Shown here piece by piece: positions 47,501 to 60,350 of a stretch of 64,000 bases of DNA (within the stretch, counting starts at the first letter, position 1; each line of letters begins with the position of its first letter). The notes under the pieces are model-generated. The model saw only the letters and a list, made by a program, of their open reading frames with translations. It was not told the DNA's origin and searched no databases. Position numbers and translations under genes: made by a program. Source of the stretch: Hydractinia symbiolongicarpus (taxonomy: Eukaryota; Cnidaria; Hydrozoa; Anthoathecata; Hydractiniidae); NCBI RefSeq assembly GCF_029227915.1, contig NC_079879.1:7998001-8062000 (forward strand), written 5' to 3'.

Positions 47501-50500
47501 TTTGTCTGTTTTTAAAATTTCTACTTTTAACGGTAAATTTTTATCACCTCGAAAATTTTCTTCACTTTTTTTGACATTTTTTGTCGAATAAGGTATGTCC
47601 TATCCATCCCTTATCTGAGAAAGCGCAAAATTAACGCAATTTAAAAATACCTTTAAAATAACTCGAATCAGGAAATCATAGAGGAAATTAAAACACAAAA
47701 ATTGTAGGACAAAAATAGCGTGCTTTCATCACATTAGGTAAACTATAAAGGACGATACTAATTTTTTGCGTCCAATCAGTGAGTATGAAGAATGCGTACG
47801 AGTGTGAGCTATGTATTACACTAGAAAAATATATTTCGAAATTTTAATGACAGGTTTTAAATTAACTAATAACTTTTAGAACGTCCTGGATATTCAGGTA
47901 TTTTCAGAATTCGCGTTAATTTTGTGCTTCTTTAATTTTCTGGGATATTGTTTCGAAATGCAGCATGTGCTACGTGACAGAATTTCTTATTTTTTCTGCT
48001 TGAAGTTGTTCACGTATTATACCATAATGTGTCAGATAAAACACAAGTACTTAAGTGTCATTTACAAGGCTTTATTTTATTTCAGTTGCTGAGGGCAAAA
48101 TTTTGATATTATTGTCACCTTTCGTATCTTGGCAACTAAAAACGTGTTTTTTTTTCCTGTTACCACGTTTAACAATAATTTGTTAACAATTTTTGTATAC
48201 AGCCTATCAGATTGCAGTAACTATGTGAGATATTTTACTTGTTGTGATAGAAATATTTCTCGATTGCACTGCAACAAATTCTTGAAGCGATCTAACAAAA
48301 GTGAATTTGTTACTATGGCCTGAAAAATATCTCTTTGCCCAAGGTATTGCGGGTAATCTTAAAATTAATCACAGGGTAAAAACACATATTCATAAAAATA
48401 GGTATAATATTTACGGAGGATTGTTTATAATTTTTAATTTCGCTGATTCAGCTGCTTTACTGGAGTCATGGATTTCCTGGGTAAGCATTTGGAACACCAA
48501 CAACGCGAAAACGGGTTGCGATCGGAACATGTCACAATTCTCCTTACGTTGTTCGAAGGTAGAATAAAGTTATTTCATCCTTTGTACGTAAGACCACTGT
48601 TCTTAATGATGTTGTTTCGGAAACATACCTTTTTGTGATTTTAGCTGTTTAAATACCATAATTCTTTTTGTTCCAGTGTTTTTCGATGTAACCGAGTGTT
48701 ACCTAAAAAATCTAATAAAAGAAATAACGATGGGGGGCAGAATCTGGATCGAATAGGGTCAGGGAAAGTAATTTTTGCGATCAGATAATTTAGCGGAATT
48801 TGCTGATATTAATTTGGCGGATAAAAAAAATATTTAATTTGGCGAACAGCAAAAATAAATAAAAGACGAAAACTCAATCAAGGAGCAGAATTAGTTTTTT
48901 TTAAGGTAAATAGAGGTATAAAGATCAAAAACATTTCATTTAAAATCCGATTTTAGTTTTGGGTTTTAGTTTGGTGGATTTTTTGCCAAAACCATTTTTT
49001 CCCGCCAAAATTTCTTCACTTAAGGGAATTTACTTGGTCCTTATTTAGGAAAGAAGCTTTCAAACAGCGATTTTGTCAAAATGTTCGAAACCATTCGAGC
49101 TATATCAAACACTGAAGTCGGTCTTACGTATATGGTATCGAACAATTACGAGGAAGCAATTTTGAAACGTGGCATGGTCATTTTGAAAGACGAAATTAAA
49201 GAAAAACCGGGTCATGCTTTTCTTGTAAAATTGGGCGAAGTCTGGACGAGTTTTTATCAGAATATATTACCAACCTTACAGGCGCTGTTTTGTTCGATTC
49301 CAACACATCGGTTGACTGTAAAGCAAATGACGATGTTAAGCTTTCGTGATATTGTTTTGCTTAAAGTGAAAGTGGATGAAGCACTCAGCGCGAATGAATC
49401 ATCTGTTCCGAAGCCTGTCAAACAAATGTTTTGTGTCCTATTACAGGTGCTTATTTGTTTATTAACTTTCTTGCTTGTTAGTTACTTGACGAGTCTGTAC
49501 AGAGTGGAACCTTTCTAAGCAGACGCCCTATAACATGGGTAGTTTTATATTTCCGGACGAACTCTTGCATCGCAGTCTCTCCAAAGAGACCTATAAAGCA
49601 GACACTCCTAACAGCGGACACTCATCAGTTTCAGGCGAGACAATTTACGATTGAAATTAAGCAGCGTTAGCAGACCTTTTTTATCCACTCACATCTTTAA
49701 CATTTTTACAACAGCTATATATTCATAATGACACCCGGATGCGCCGATAAACCTTCATCCACACTCGATTTAAGCTACCTGCTTATGTCCCTAGCATTTT
49801 TCCGCACGCATTGTAGTGTATTTGATGCACATAGATTCGGCGACCGCGATCGAATCCAGCTCACTGCCAGTCGGTATGTTAGCTTTTCTTTTTATAAGCA
49901 TATGTTTTATAAGGATATCAGAGTGAGATTTTAGGTTAAAAACAATAGTTCTATTGTTTAAAACAATATAAAAATAATGAGCAGCCTGGCTGCAGGAAAA
50001 ATTGTTTATCCTGCAAATGTCCGTCTTAGGAATTTCCACTGTAAGTTTCAATCCCCTCTTAAATTGTTCGCAACGACGTGGCTCTGTGTTTTAGGGAGTC
50101 TAACATCAGGTTGTTACACATGTTTTGTTTATATCCAACCTTCTTTGTGTCTAGCCTCGTTTCCATGAAATTATAGGCTGTGCATGACAATACAGAGAAT
50201 TATTTCAAGCTTGAGGCATTAGCTGCCCGTGTTATCAATCCATTGCTTGGTCTGAAGGGTTTATACATACGTTCGGAAGTGAAGGAACACCACGAAAATA
50301 AACTAGATCGCTTTTCAGCTGCACCGACACAAAATTATGCTCCGAGTGAATACAGCCCGGAGTTGACTGGTAAGTTTTTGTTGTTGATGTTCTTGTTGTT
50401 GTCACCGGTAACCTCTTCGTACACCTCTTCAACAGAAATACCCCGAAAATATGTATCAGAGAAGATAAACTTACACAAGCGCCCTCAGTGCTTATACAGT

Positions 50501-51196
50501 ATTGGAGATTTTAACGTTAAGAAGGAATTTTTTTAACCAGAAGTGCTTATTATTTGAGTAAAGAAAAGTTTTGATATCTTCACATAAGAGTTACGAAGAC
50601 TTATGTTGAGAGTTATGAAAAAAAGCTTCTATTAATCCAGAAAATTTTATCTTTTTGAGTTTTGTTTGGAATTTGCGAAAATGAATGTCATTAGGCGCAA
50701 CAAAAATATCAAATTTCACTATTTTTTTTAATTACGTTTAATAAGCATGCGGATAAATTGGACTTAGCTCAATATGATTAAGATTTGAAATTATGCTTAA
50801 TTTTGAACATGTTATATAAACAGGTGTTTGCTTGCTATGAAGGGAAAGCGACTTTGTAATTATTCTACTTGCTCCAATTATAATTGTTGCCCTGGTTACA
50901 AGTTCCATTTTTGTGCATATAGTTTAGTTTCAAGATTAAGTGCTGCTTCAGAAGAAATGAAAGTTAGGGAAAAATTGTTTAAATTATTACATATATGCTT
51001 GTTTTGTCCTTTTTGTTCAGCCAAATCCAGTACGAATAACGTTGATGCTGAGTTTGAAGAATTAATGAACCTGAGAAGACAGAAGTACAATCACTACGAT
51101 GGAGGACCTCAACGATTATCATGTGTGGAGGAGAAATCAGGAGAAATTTCCGAGTCTCTAGCTAGCTTGCTTGCAGATGGTTTTGAAATAGGCTAA
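44508..51196 (+). CDS. PRR5: PRR5/PRR5L (Protor)-type TORC2 subunit, 4 coding exons
   Basis: Exons: 44508-44637, 49049-49446, 50177-50369 and 51021-51196. Phases agree and the sum is 897 nt (298 aa). The N-terminus is Lys-rich (MSDKKK...). The HbrB-like Protor region spans about residues 25-225: KSVSQGCINIFQG, LKRGMVILKDEI, LVKLGEVWTSFYQNILPTLQ, QMTMLSFRDIVLLKVKVDEAL, YFKLEALAARVINPLLGLKG. These line up with human PRR5 motifs (GMVILRDKI, LPMLQAIF, VVSPYLGTYGLH). Protor binds Rictor in mTORC2 and influences phosphorylation of AGC kinases. The tail is shorter than in vertebrates and lacks the long Pro-rich region. PRR5 and PRR5L cannot be separated, as one invertebrate gene is expected. The start is 4 nt after an acceptor-like ttttcaccag, so a non-coding leader exon is likely. 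Confidence 0.9.
45754..45817 (+). CDS. Possible alternative first exon of PRR5
   Basis: ATG followed by 21 codons (MSRNSTVLKSKDVKPLIGLF...) ends at a good donor (CACG then gtaaag) in phase 1. This is exactly the phase needed to join exon 49049-49446. Its end (IGLFHG) resembles the end of the main first exon (INIFQG). Vertebrate PRR5 and PRR5L differ mainly at their N-termini. No expression evidence is available, and it could be chance. Confidence 0.3.
46431..46483. repeat. 16-bp tandem repeat, ~3 copies
   Basis: Unit 'gcgtcgtgaaattt', with alternating ttcgcg and tttgcg forms, within PRR5 intron 1. Confidence 0.8.
47378..47428. repeat. 18-bp tandem repeat, 3 copies
   Basis: Unit 'gggatggagatgcatcat' with small changes, in PRR5 intron 1. 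Its length is a multiple of three, which keeps a short chance frame open. Confidence 0.8.
49494..49640. mobile_element. Pogo/Tigger-like terminus fragment in PRR5 intron 2
   Basis: TA followed by cagagtggaacctttctaag and then 'cagacgccctataacatgg', 'agcagacactcctaacagcg', a style typical of pogo-type MITE ends. No matching right end was found, so it is a truncated relic. Confidence 0.4.
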
Positions 51197-51623
51197 AAGT
51201 CCTACGGTATGTTGACGTATCGTTATTTGAACTTGCCACCAGTCATAATGGCGGTAAAAGCTGTTGCAATCATTTTTGAACTGAGTCAGCCTGTGTTTAT
51301 ATTTATGCCAAACAGGAGATTTCGGGTTATGACAAATTAGCATTGTCGACATCAATTGCTTTTTTGCATTTTTTAACCAAAGTTTTAACTTACTACATAT
51401 AACCCTAACGGTTTTTCGCATTGTAATTCCCCTTCTTTTTTAATTCTGATTTATGTATATACTACGATTGCATATATTATCATTTTTTTACAAATTTTGT
51501 TTTTTAATTTTAAATTTACTATAAATTAAAAAAACTAATATATTAATTTGAAAAGTGGATTTTTAGTTATATATAAATTCAAAGATTATTTCTTTTACGC
51601 ATTATGTTTTCATGTTACATCTC

Positions 51624-51761
51624 ACCCGTATGTTATAACACTCGCTACCCGTATGTTATAACACTCGCTACCCGTATGTTATAACACTCGCTACCCGTAT
51701 GTTATAACACTCGCTACCCGTATTTTATAACACTCGCTACCCGTATGTTATAACACCCGCT
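51624..51761. repeat. 23-bp tandem repeat, 6 copies
   Basis: Unit acccgtatgttataacactc (plus gct) repeats at 51624, 51647, 51670, 51693, 51716 and 51739. It is nearly perfect, with one g-to-t change in copy 5 and one t-to-c change in copy 6. Head-to-tail without spacers. Confidence 0.95.
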
Positions 51762-52871
51762 AAAATATTAAGAATGTAAAGAACCACCTACTATTATTTG
51801 AGACACAAGAGTATTTTTTAAAGAAAGAAAATTTGGCTGATATGAGAAAAATCGCCAAATTAAAATTCCCGCCAAGAATAATTCCAAATTTAATATTTTT
51901 TTTGTCATTCGCAAAAATTTTTCCGTTAGTAAAATAAATTGGATTCATTTTTCAGAGAGCTGAAAAATATCTGGCTTTCTCACAAGGCTTAAACAAAATT
52001 ACGTTTCAAATAACTACAAAATACATCGCGAATGTGCTCAAGGAAGATGTACAATATATTGTAAGAAAAAAAGTTTTCGTCGTCTTGTTTCTTTTCGCAT
52101 GGTGGCTGCTGGGTTTTTTTTGCACTCTTGTCTTGTTGATCTGAAATTTTAGATTCAGAAGTACCTATATCCACGAGTGAGTTTACTTTTGTTTTCTGGG
52201 TCTGGATATAATGAAAATGAAACTTTCGGAGCACTTATTTCTCAGAGACTAATGTTTGAGAGGGAGTATCTTTCACGTTATATGGTTTGTTTACCAAGTT
52301 TGATTTAAGCGAAAGCAAGCCCTGTATTTTGAGGCTTTATTGAAGGGTAAGGTTAATTGAATTTTGGAAATCAATTAACCACTTGGTTAATTTGTGGCCC
52401 GTTAAAAATTAAAGGTATATTATTTTGGTTATCGCCTCCCCTTTCTTCTAAAAATAATCAGGTTAAATACTCTCTTGAAATTGGTTCTTTTATACCTCCA
52501 TGCTGCTACCATGCTAAATACGGAAAGATGGTTTAAGCATACTAAATACACTTGTGTATATTGTAAACCTAATCATGGGTAGCTAAACAGTTCGGACCTG
52601 CTTGTGCCAGATATGTCGGGGAAGTAACACGCACTCCGAATTTGTCAATTTCCACAGCGAATTAAGACTCAAGTGTACTAATTTTTGCTGACGTCAGGTT
52701 GCTGGTATTTTACGATTTTTTTTCTTTAAAATAGAACTTGCAAGATATATGCAACAAATTATTTCTTGAAAATGATGGTTTTGACAGGTTTTCTTTATAG
52801 ATAATCCTTTATACCCATTTATGAGAAAACCTCTTTCTTTTCAAATCATAAATAAGAATTTACTGTTGTTA

Positions 52872-52953
52872 CTTGGTAGCAAGCTCGACCCCAGCACCTT
52901 TTAGAAAGCGCAGCGCCGTTGAGAAGCAAATAGTCCTGGGGACGAGGTTGACT
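52872..52953. mobile_element. Short MITE-like inverted repeat with 'cctggggacgaggtt' end
   Basis: agctcgaccccagcacc at the left is the near-exact inverted form of cctggggacgaggtt at the right. The right motif agtcctggggacgaggttg (52932-52950) recurs identically at 6897-6915, so it belongs to a dispersed family. Confidence 0.6.
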
Positions 52954-53581
52954 TGGTAGGAATTTGATACCAAACCATGCAACTACATGTGGATAAAAAC
53001 ATTTTTCAGTGAAGGATTTTCGTTTTCTTCTAAATTGGGAATTTCTGAATTGAGTGAATTTTCATGCTTAAACTAAATGCAGGTAAATTTTTTCTTTTTC
53101 TCCAAAAATATAAAAAGATGTTTTGTAAAAGCGTAATTTTATGCAGGAGATATCTTCACCTGCATACGTATCCTGCAGAAATTTCGGATTGGTCTGGTTC
53201 AAAATATCAGGGGCAGCGACACAATCTCTCAAAGTGTGTGTGTGGGGGGGAGGGCTAAGGCATAGTGGGAGATTTTAGTGACAATCAACGACCGAAGCGA
53301 GTTTCCGAAGCCAACGCATTTTTAGAGTCCTAAAACACGTAAAACGGCTTGGACTTTAGAAAAGCTTTGTTTATTGGCAGAAAATAAAAAAAATTATTAC
53401 TTAACAAAAAAGTGAGGGGGCTGAAGCCCCCAGGTCCCCAAGTGGCGCCGCCCCTGAATATACACGACAATGTAAGTTAAGTATATATACCCAACTACAA
53501 TAATAACCAGACTTTCAGGGGGTTAAATAAGTAAGACATTTTATAATTTTTAGTATGTCATTAAAAAATATATTACAAATG

Positions 53582-56500
53582 TTATTTTACTAAAGTGGCT
53601 ACCTCTTTTTTCACTTTCACTTTCGGGTATGAATTAAGTTTTTTCTCGAACAATGCGCGACACTCCTCCACAGTGTTGGTGCGATGGTCTACGCCATGTT
53701 CTTGATAAGCAGCTAATACCTAGGAGTAATAGTATCTATCGGTTTAAAATTGTGTCGAATTGGCGCTTATTGAATTTTACAACCTTTCCAGCGGGAGGTC
53801 ATTTGGACGGATTAGTAAATTAAAGTCATTTTTTATTTACAAGAAAATATCTTAAAATTTAAAAGAAATGTTGGTCAATTTTTTAAATCAACAGAATTTT
53901 TTTTTTTAGCTATGCTACTTGCTATATATTAGGGGGTACGACAAGGAGAGGGGTATAAACAACATTGTAATTCTTCGACTTTTTAATCACAGCTTTTTTT
54001 TAACTTTTCGTGGTTTGTGACGTGATTTTTACTCGTAGTCTCGCAAAAGTGACGTCACAAAACTGGATGTTTTCATCAAAAACCGTGGCGATTAGTTTCG
54101 CTTTCAAATGCAAATGGCGATCACCGTGGAGATAAAAATAACAAGATATTGGGAATTTTGAAGGGTTTCAATTAACTTTCGAAATTTATTACGTTATAAA
54201 GAAGTTATTCTTGCTACGTTCTTGAATAAAAAATTTTCCCTAAAAAAGTTAAAAAATTAAAGTGAAACAAAAAACTACCTTAAGGGAAACCTTTTTTGAG
54301 AACATCAATTTTAAGGAGAAAATTTAATTCCCGCGAAATTTTTTTGAATAGACCATCCGCGGAATTTAATTCCAGCCAGTTTTTAGGCACATATATAGGA
54401 TGAAATTATAATTGCTGAACATGCAAATCATAACTGAACGTAAAAAGATTTTTAAGATTGTTAAGGTCAAGGAGAAACTCTGACTGGACACTATAAGTTT
54501 ATTCACGATGATGCTGATTATAAAATTTTTACAAGACAATCAAAGTTGCGTGTAATTACATGCGAAAGATTGGAAAGCCTGCCGATCGTTTGTAATTTGT
54601 CAACCCAAAAATATATTTATCTATTTCTACTTAAATAATCTCTTGATTTCTAATTTCACAAAAACTGTTTCACCCATGTGGTCATACAGATGTAACATTT
54701 TCATTAGATATTATATTAGGTCCATACGCAAAATTATATCCTCCTGATTGTTACTGCAACTCAGAAGAAAACTTTTCAAAAAACCGATAAAAAGAATGGT
54801 CACACTCACCTTTTTTCTTAACTTTTTCACTGGTAGCTGTTTATCATCTGACAGTTTGAGCACGCTTTTAATTGTTTTATGCCAATTAAACTTCCCTACA
54901 ATGAAAGGAAATAGTACGTCATAACTACCTTAATGACAAAATAAAATTTCGAAACTGTTGCAATTTTTAGGCTTCAACTGTCGCCATTTGCAAAAACATG
55001 TTCTCGCGAATTTTTTATCAACATTTTCATGCAATTTATAATTCATCAGCACTCAAAAATCGGCTGCTTTACGCTTCTTATTTTATAAGAGCACTATATT
55101 GATTCCACGTACCTTAAGTAAAAAACGTCATGATGTGGACGTTTGTCGACAATAAATAAACGAGAAGATAGCTGCATAAAACGTTCAATTCGTTGTTTAG
55201 ATATCAGAGACGATAAAGGGATTAAGGACAGGCTTTTAAATTCAAACATTTTACAATTACGACATCAACTGTTTTTTCATACCTTTGCTCTCCTCATTGC
55301 CAGTAATTTCTTCCACTAAACAACATCAAAAGAATGTGTTACCCGACATTTGTGTAGGAAAAAAATAAAGAAGGGGGGGGGGATTTTACTACCCATTTCA
55401 AGTTATTAACACTCCTCTCATATTAGAATGAGTTTTCAGCACATAAAAAAATACTTTCTGACAAAGTCAAAACAAATCAAAGGCATTGTGTTGATTATAA
55501 AAAATAGCATTTCCGCCTTCACAACTATTGTCACCCCCTCCCCCCTGTTTTAGACATCTGAATAAAAATTCACCTATCCCAATTATCGATTTGAATGAAA
55601 TTAAAAATTCCCTCCTCATTAACCCCCTTACAATTAGGTTGCCAAAAGTAGTTATAAAAAAAAAGTTATAATAATAGACCTCACCTTCCTCTGTTTCTTC
55701 ATTTTCTGTATCCTGTTTCTTCTTCTTCTTTTTCTTCGATATTTTTACTTCTCCGTTTTCCTGCATTTCATCTTCACTATTTTCTTTTAGCTTACGTTTT
55801 TTAGTCTTCTTAACTTTTGTCTTCTTATCATCGCTGTTATCACAGTCCTCACTTGTTTCTGTATTATTAGTATTGTCTTTATTGTTTTCCTTGTTATATA
55901 CGTCAGTTTTAGTACTCTGAAAAATAATAATATTTTTAACGAACCAAAGCACGAAAAAATATAGAGGGAACATCCTTAACTTTTTGTGGAGTTTGCTGAT
56001 TGTAGAAAAAGTTTCTAAATTTTGGCCCAATCATTACAAGCATAAAAAATTAGGTTAAACAAAATATAATAATACCTGTGCTTGTGTTAAGCTTGTATTA
56101 AAAGCATCCCATAGTGCATCTAAGGTTTTTTGATCGTATACGTTCACACTATTCTTGCAAAAGTTCTAAAAGATTTAAAAATTAGACAAATCAGTTCCTT
56201 GTTTTGCAAAACAACTTGTGGTATGCGTATAAATCTGCAACCTCTTTATAGATACCATTTATGAGGTACAATTAAACATTTAAAGAGAAACTTAGATCTA
56301 TCCTAAAGCTAAATTTCCACTTAACAGCAAAATGGAATAGACCAAGTTTGTTTTTATAATTTTTCCCATTCCTGTCTGCAAAAATTGAAATGATTTAAAC
56401 TTTCAGTTTGGACCGAAATGGAAATGTTCACCAACCAATCAGATTCTAGAAAATACAATTGTCGGTTCTGTTCCGAACCGGTTTATTTCGGTTTTGAGTG

Positions 56501-57839
56501 AAAATTTGCCACCCCACCAAGAAATAATTATAGAGTCTCACTTGAATTAGAAAATAGCAACTAAATTCAGCCCAACTTTCCTTCACTTTAGCCTAACATT
56601 ACCTATAACTACATACACAGATGATTTGATCTACTGGCGCCGTAGATTGGTGGTTATAGCTCTCGTATTCTGTGCGGGAGACCGGGGTTCGATTCCTCTT
56701 GATGGCGATTCAACATGGGCGAGCCATAGCCCAGGGTTAACCCAAGCCTTGTGAGGGAATTTGGGGAGATGGCTCCATGTGTGGGCCGTTGCATGTTGCC
56801 AGGAGTTGTTAGTAGAGCGCGGGCCCTAATTGGGTCTGCATAGCTCAAAACGAGCATTAAATACTCTAGGACTCTCCATCTAAGCCATGCCTCCCTGGAA
56901 ATAATAGACAGGGTATATCCCTCGATATTAGTGAGGCTAGCCATGTAAAATATGCACATCTATCTATCTAGTGACACAAAGATGAGTTTTAAGAATTATA
57001 CAACACTGTTTTATCTTGTTTGCCTTCTTTTTACACAATAAACCAATATTGAGCATGGAATTCCAACAACTCTCCACGCCCAGTTTAAAGTTTATAGTGT
57101 GACAACTTTTTTAATTATTGCTAATTTATACCTCAAACTTTTTTTTCTTTCTTGGGATGTTAGAATACTCTGCTATCCTACTCAAAAGTGATTTTATTCG
57201 AGGATCTTTTACATGCCCACCAACATTTTGAATTTGCTTAAAGAAAATAGATAACAAACTTATAAAAACAAAAATTATAAAAAGGTACTTTTGTCATAAA
57301 AGTAACACATATTTAATCGACAGCATGGCTGCTTACAAAAAAGTAACAAAAGTGGGGTTGTCTGTCTAGTTACTATCATCAAAGATAGATAAACCCATAC
57401 AAACTAGTTCCCAGTTGAATTATGTCCAGTAATCTAAAATTACTACCCTATCTCTTGTAATATTTTGTTGTATAATGTATCTCTACCAAGCAAACAAGAT
57501 TGAATGCAATACTGCACTGTACATACAATAATAAAAAACATAGGCACAAAGCTTAGAAAAATATAAATAATAAACACAGATAAACAATCTTACCTTTACC
57601 CACTCCTTTTGCTTTGCTTCCCCCTTATTTTCTTTATTTTTCGGTTGGTATAGATGTCCTTGATATTTTTCAGCTTCTGTGATACAACTTGTATGTGCAC
57701 TGTATGAATCACCAGGAAAATCAACACCACAATCAATGCATGAAAGCACTGAGCAGCTACGACATTGCGTTTGATAATGTTTCTCTACTTGGTTCTTTTT
57801 AACAGTGTTTCCACAAGCATCACAAATGAAAGAGACCAT
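53582..57839 (-). CDS. LYAR: LYAR-type nucleolar zinc-finger protein, complete, 7 exons
   Basis: Exons in transcript order: 57839-57594, 57236-57132, 56165-56076, 55916-55685, 55315-55283, 54895-54810, 53719-53582. The sum is 930 nt (309 aa; human 379), with phases consistent. The N-terminus carries the LYAR-type C2HC fingers (MVSFICDACGNTVKK, CRSCSVLSCIDCGVDF, SAHTSCITEAEKYQG). The middle is a Lys/Glu-rich low-complexity nucleolar stretch (KKTKKRKLK, ISKKKKKKKQD). The C-terminus has the conserved GKFNWHKTIKSVLKL and KKLRKKVLAAYQE motifs. LYAR acts in the nucleolus in pre-rRNA processing and rDNA transcription. The first ATG is at 57839; an upstream in-frame TTG is not used. The Lys-rich exon could also end at GAG before gtctat, but only GAAG before gtgagg gives the right phase. 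Confidence 0.94.
56637..56976 (+). mobile_element. tRNA-derived SINE in LYAR intron 2
   Basis: The tRNA-like head contains an A box (tagattggtgg, 56643-56653) and a perfect B box (ggttcgattcc, 56686-56696), spaced as in tRNA genes. A tRNA-unrelated body of about 240 bp follows, ending in a (tcta)n tail at 56964-56976. It is opposite in strand to LYAR. The A and B boxes suggest an internal pol III promoter. Because it lacks a foldable acceptor stem and runs on into the body, it is not a tRNA gene. Confidence 0.85.
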
Positions 57840-60004
57840 CTTTTTTGTGTTTCTTTTTCGCAATAAAATTAAGAAAATATAGACTTACAGACAGACAGAC
57901 AGACAGACTTACAGGTCATTAATATACCCCATCCAACCCATGCTAGCATGGAAAACGGACGTTAAGCCGAGAATGATGAATGATGATGATGATGACTTAC
58001 ATCTCTGTTGTGTCAATAAATGCTTTGATTTTGAAAGGTTTGAATTTTTTTTAAAAATTTTTTGCTCAGATATAGAGAACAACATCACTATTTGTAGAAA
58101 AAAAATATGTATTGAGCAAAATACAAGCATTGAAAAACTATAATCCATTTTTGAGTCAGAAGTTTATTTTATTACATATACAATAGATACGCATTGGTAT
58201 GAATTCACACAAGTGATCATATAGAAGCTAAAAATGTTGCATCTTTTCTTACTGTTATATATGTGTATACAAAAAAAGGGTTTTCTATTGTACCCTGCGA
58301 TAACATATTTTTAATTTGACTACTACACAACATGCATGTTGTTTAAAATGGACTGCTCCATGGATTACAGCCTGCATATGTGTTACATGATGAAATATGT
58401 CTAGAAGCTTGAAGCATCTAATATTTAACAACTTATTAACAGTTTAGCTGATCTATACTGGTATAGATTAGCTAACTATAGATCAGCAAAAATAGATAGA
58501 CTAAAGTAATTCTCCAAGTAGGCATATATCCCTTTTTGACCAATAACAGGTCTTCTTTTTTCAGGTAAACAGGTCGTTCACGCAGTAATCTCTTTATAAG
58601 TCAGGGGAAAATTTCTCATACAATCTTTGTTTTCATACCTCAAACCGGACGTGTAGTTTCAGGTCAGTTTTTGCTAATTTAGTTTATTTTACTTGTAGTT
58701 CTTGTTTAAGGTAGCAGTTACCCTTTTAAAAATCGGAATTTTTTTTTACATAATTATTATTAAGGTTATTTTTAGACTATATAAGACACTTGTAACAATT
58801 TTACAGCTAAACTACTATTATCTTTCACCAAGAATATCCAGCCTCAACAATTCCACTTTAAAATAAAATTCATGAATAGTTAATAAGTTTTGCCGAATAT
58901 AGTTTAAGTCCAGGCGCTTGTGGATTTGTACAGAAAGAAATGACTTAATTAATAAAAAGAAACAATAATAACAACAAAGATGGCACATTATGTAAAAATT
59001 TAAGACAATATTCATTATGCTACACTGCACAAACTTTAACTTTCAATAGCATTTTCGTTTTACTTTAAAATTTTCAAACAGGCTTTGTGAACCATGCAGC
59101 CATGATACGGTGTCCGGAAATCTTTTTATTCAAAATATTCTTTTACCAGTGTTTGATGCAGCAAGAATATTTTGAAAACAACAAAAGGCTATTGTTAAAT
59201 AAATATGAATGAACAAAAAAAACTCTGCACAAAGTTTTAACAGGGTCGTAGAAGCCGATTTTTTTCTTGTTTATGGTACATCTTTAAATAGAAATTTCTG
59301 CTGGCTCAGCAATTTTGGTGTTAAGGTAAAATCGTTTTACTATGTATTAGGGCCTATATTTTTAGAAAATAATAAAAAATGGTATTGAGTATATAAATAA
59401 TTCAGCTATTTGGACAGCTGAAAAAGAGTTATTGCCACCTTAATCAAAACTTCTTCTATCGGGAGTTTGACCGTTAAAAGTCTTTGCTTTTTCTCAACTG
59501 AAATATTACCCTGGCTAAATAGTCAAAAGGAATTTTAAAAAGCAGTTTGTAATCATTTGTACTTAGAAAAAATAACAACAACGTGGTGATAAAGCACCAA
59601 ACCAAAGTTGGAAAAGCTTTTGTCACATTTCACAAACTATTTTTTTTTCCTGGTGGTAAACACCAGAAAAAAAATACTGATATCGTTACTGCTAAATTCC
59701 ACTTTTTTATGTTTTGAGTCTAATGTTAAATAAGATTTACAAAAATGTTTGACATGAAAAGTAAATGTTGTTGCACAACAGTCACCGTTACAACTTTTTT
59801 GTTTTACAACAAAAACTAAACAAGAGATGTTGCACTACAAATGTTGCAGATAATTTTTTTTATCTCTGCTACAGTTGCACAACAACACAATGGCAGAGCA
59901 ATTATTGATTTGGAAACAAATCTTAATAGACCACTTTTTGTGTGACATAGTTTTTCTGCTTTTATTTTGAGAACAATGGGCATATGCGCACATTATGGCT
60001 ATTA
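57840..60004. other. Upstream of LYAR, no gene
   Basis: Probable LYAR promoter area. It contains the acag block and small inverted repeats at 58447-58487 (ctgatctata/tatagatcag) and 59643-59676 (cctggtg/caccagg-like with poly-T/poly-A arms). No reading frame is convincing. Confidence 0.5.
57885..58000. repeat. (ACAG)n plus conserved 'accccatccaacccatgcta' block and (GATGAT)n
   Basis: A run of acag units is followed by a block with ccatccaacccatgctagca and tggaaaacggacgttaa, ending in gatgatgatg. The block has the look of a SINE 3' end found in several invertebrates (from memory). It lies 45 bp upstream of the LYAR start, so it may be part of the promoter or 5' UTR. Confidence 0.55.
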
Positions 60005-60350
60005 GGGACCGTCGACAAACAGTTCTCGTCTCAGTTAACAGCAAATTTGCCGTTAAATAGCATTTTGCCCCCCTCCCCCCTTCGTGCTTTACGGAACATC
60101 TTTGTGGAGACTTATACGAGCATGAGATACATTTTTTTAACAACCAATTCTTGATTTTGGCAGATTTTTACTGTGGAAACATTTTCTAATTTGTTGAATT
60201 ATTTTCATTTTCCCTATAAGAAATAAAAAAGGTGAGAAAGTGATATTCGTCTCTATTTTTTATATTTTTAACGGACGATGCATTACCCCCTCCCCCCAAC
60301 AGCCAATTTGCCGTTAACGGAGACAAAAACTGTTTGTTGACGACCCCTTA
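60002..60350. mobile_element. MITE with ~48-bp TIRs and TTA target duplication
   Basis: The element is 60005-60347 (343 bp). The left end gggaccgtcgacaaacagtt is matched, with some mismatches, by the inverted right end ggggtcgtcaacaaacagtt. TTA flanks both sides. The 3-bp TTA duplication and GG ends suit a PIF/Harbinger-type element. No coding capacity. Confidence 0.75.

Larger units (their letters stand above)
44638..49048. other. 4.4-kb first intron of PRR5
   Basis: Contains a possible alternative first exon (45754-45817), small tandem repeats at 46431-46483 and 47378-47428, and T-rich frames such as 45917-46279 that look like chance. No transposon with clear borders was seen. Confidence 0.6.
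51197..53581. other. Convergent intergenic region between PRR5 and LYAR stops
   Basis: 2.4 kb without a recognised gene. It holds the 23-bp satellite (51624-51761), a short inverted-repeat element (about 52872-52953) and a small palindrome gggggctgaagccccc at 53415-53432 inside a repeat-like stretch ending 'ggcgccgcccctgaatat'. Confidence 0.6.

Noticed and set aside
51624-51761. CRISPR-like regular repeats
   Set aside because: The units are contiguous with no unique spacers and the DNA is eukaryotic, so it is a tandem satellite.
56638-56710. A tRNA gene
   Set aside because: A and B boxes are present, but no clear acceptor stem pairs and the sequence runs into a SINE body.
57840-57863. Upstream in-frame start for LYAR at 57863
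   Set aside because: That codon is TTG. The ATG at 57839 gives the family-typical MVSF start.
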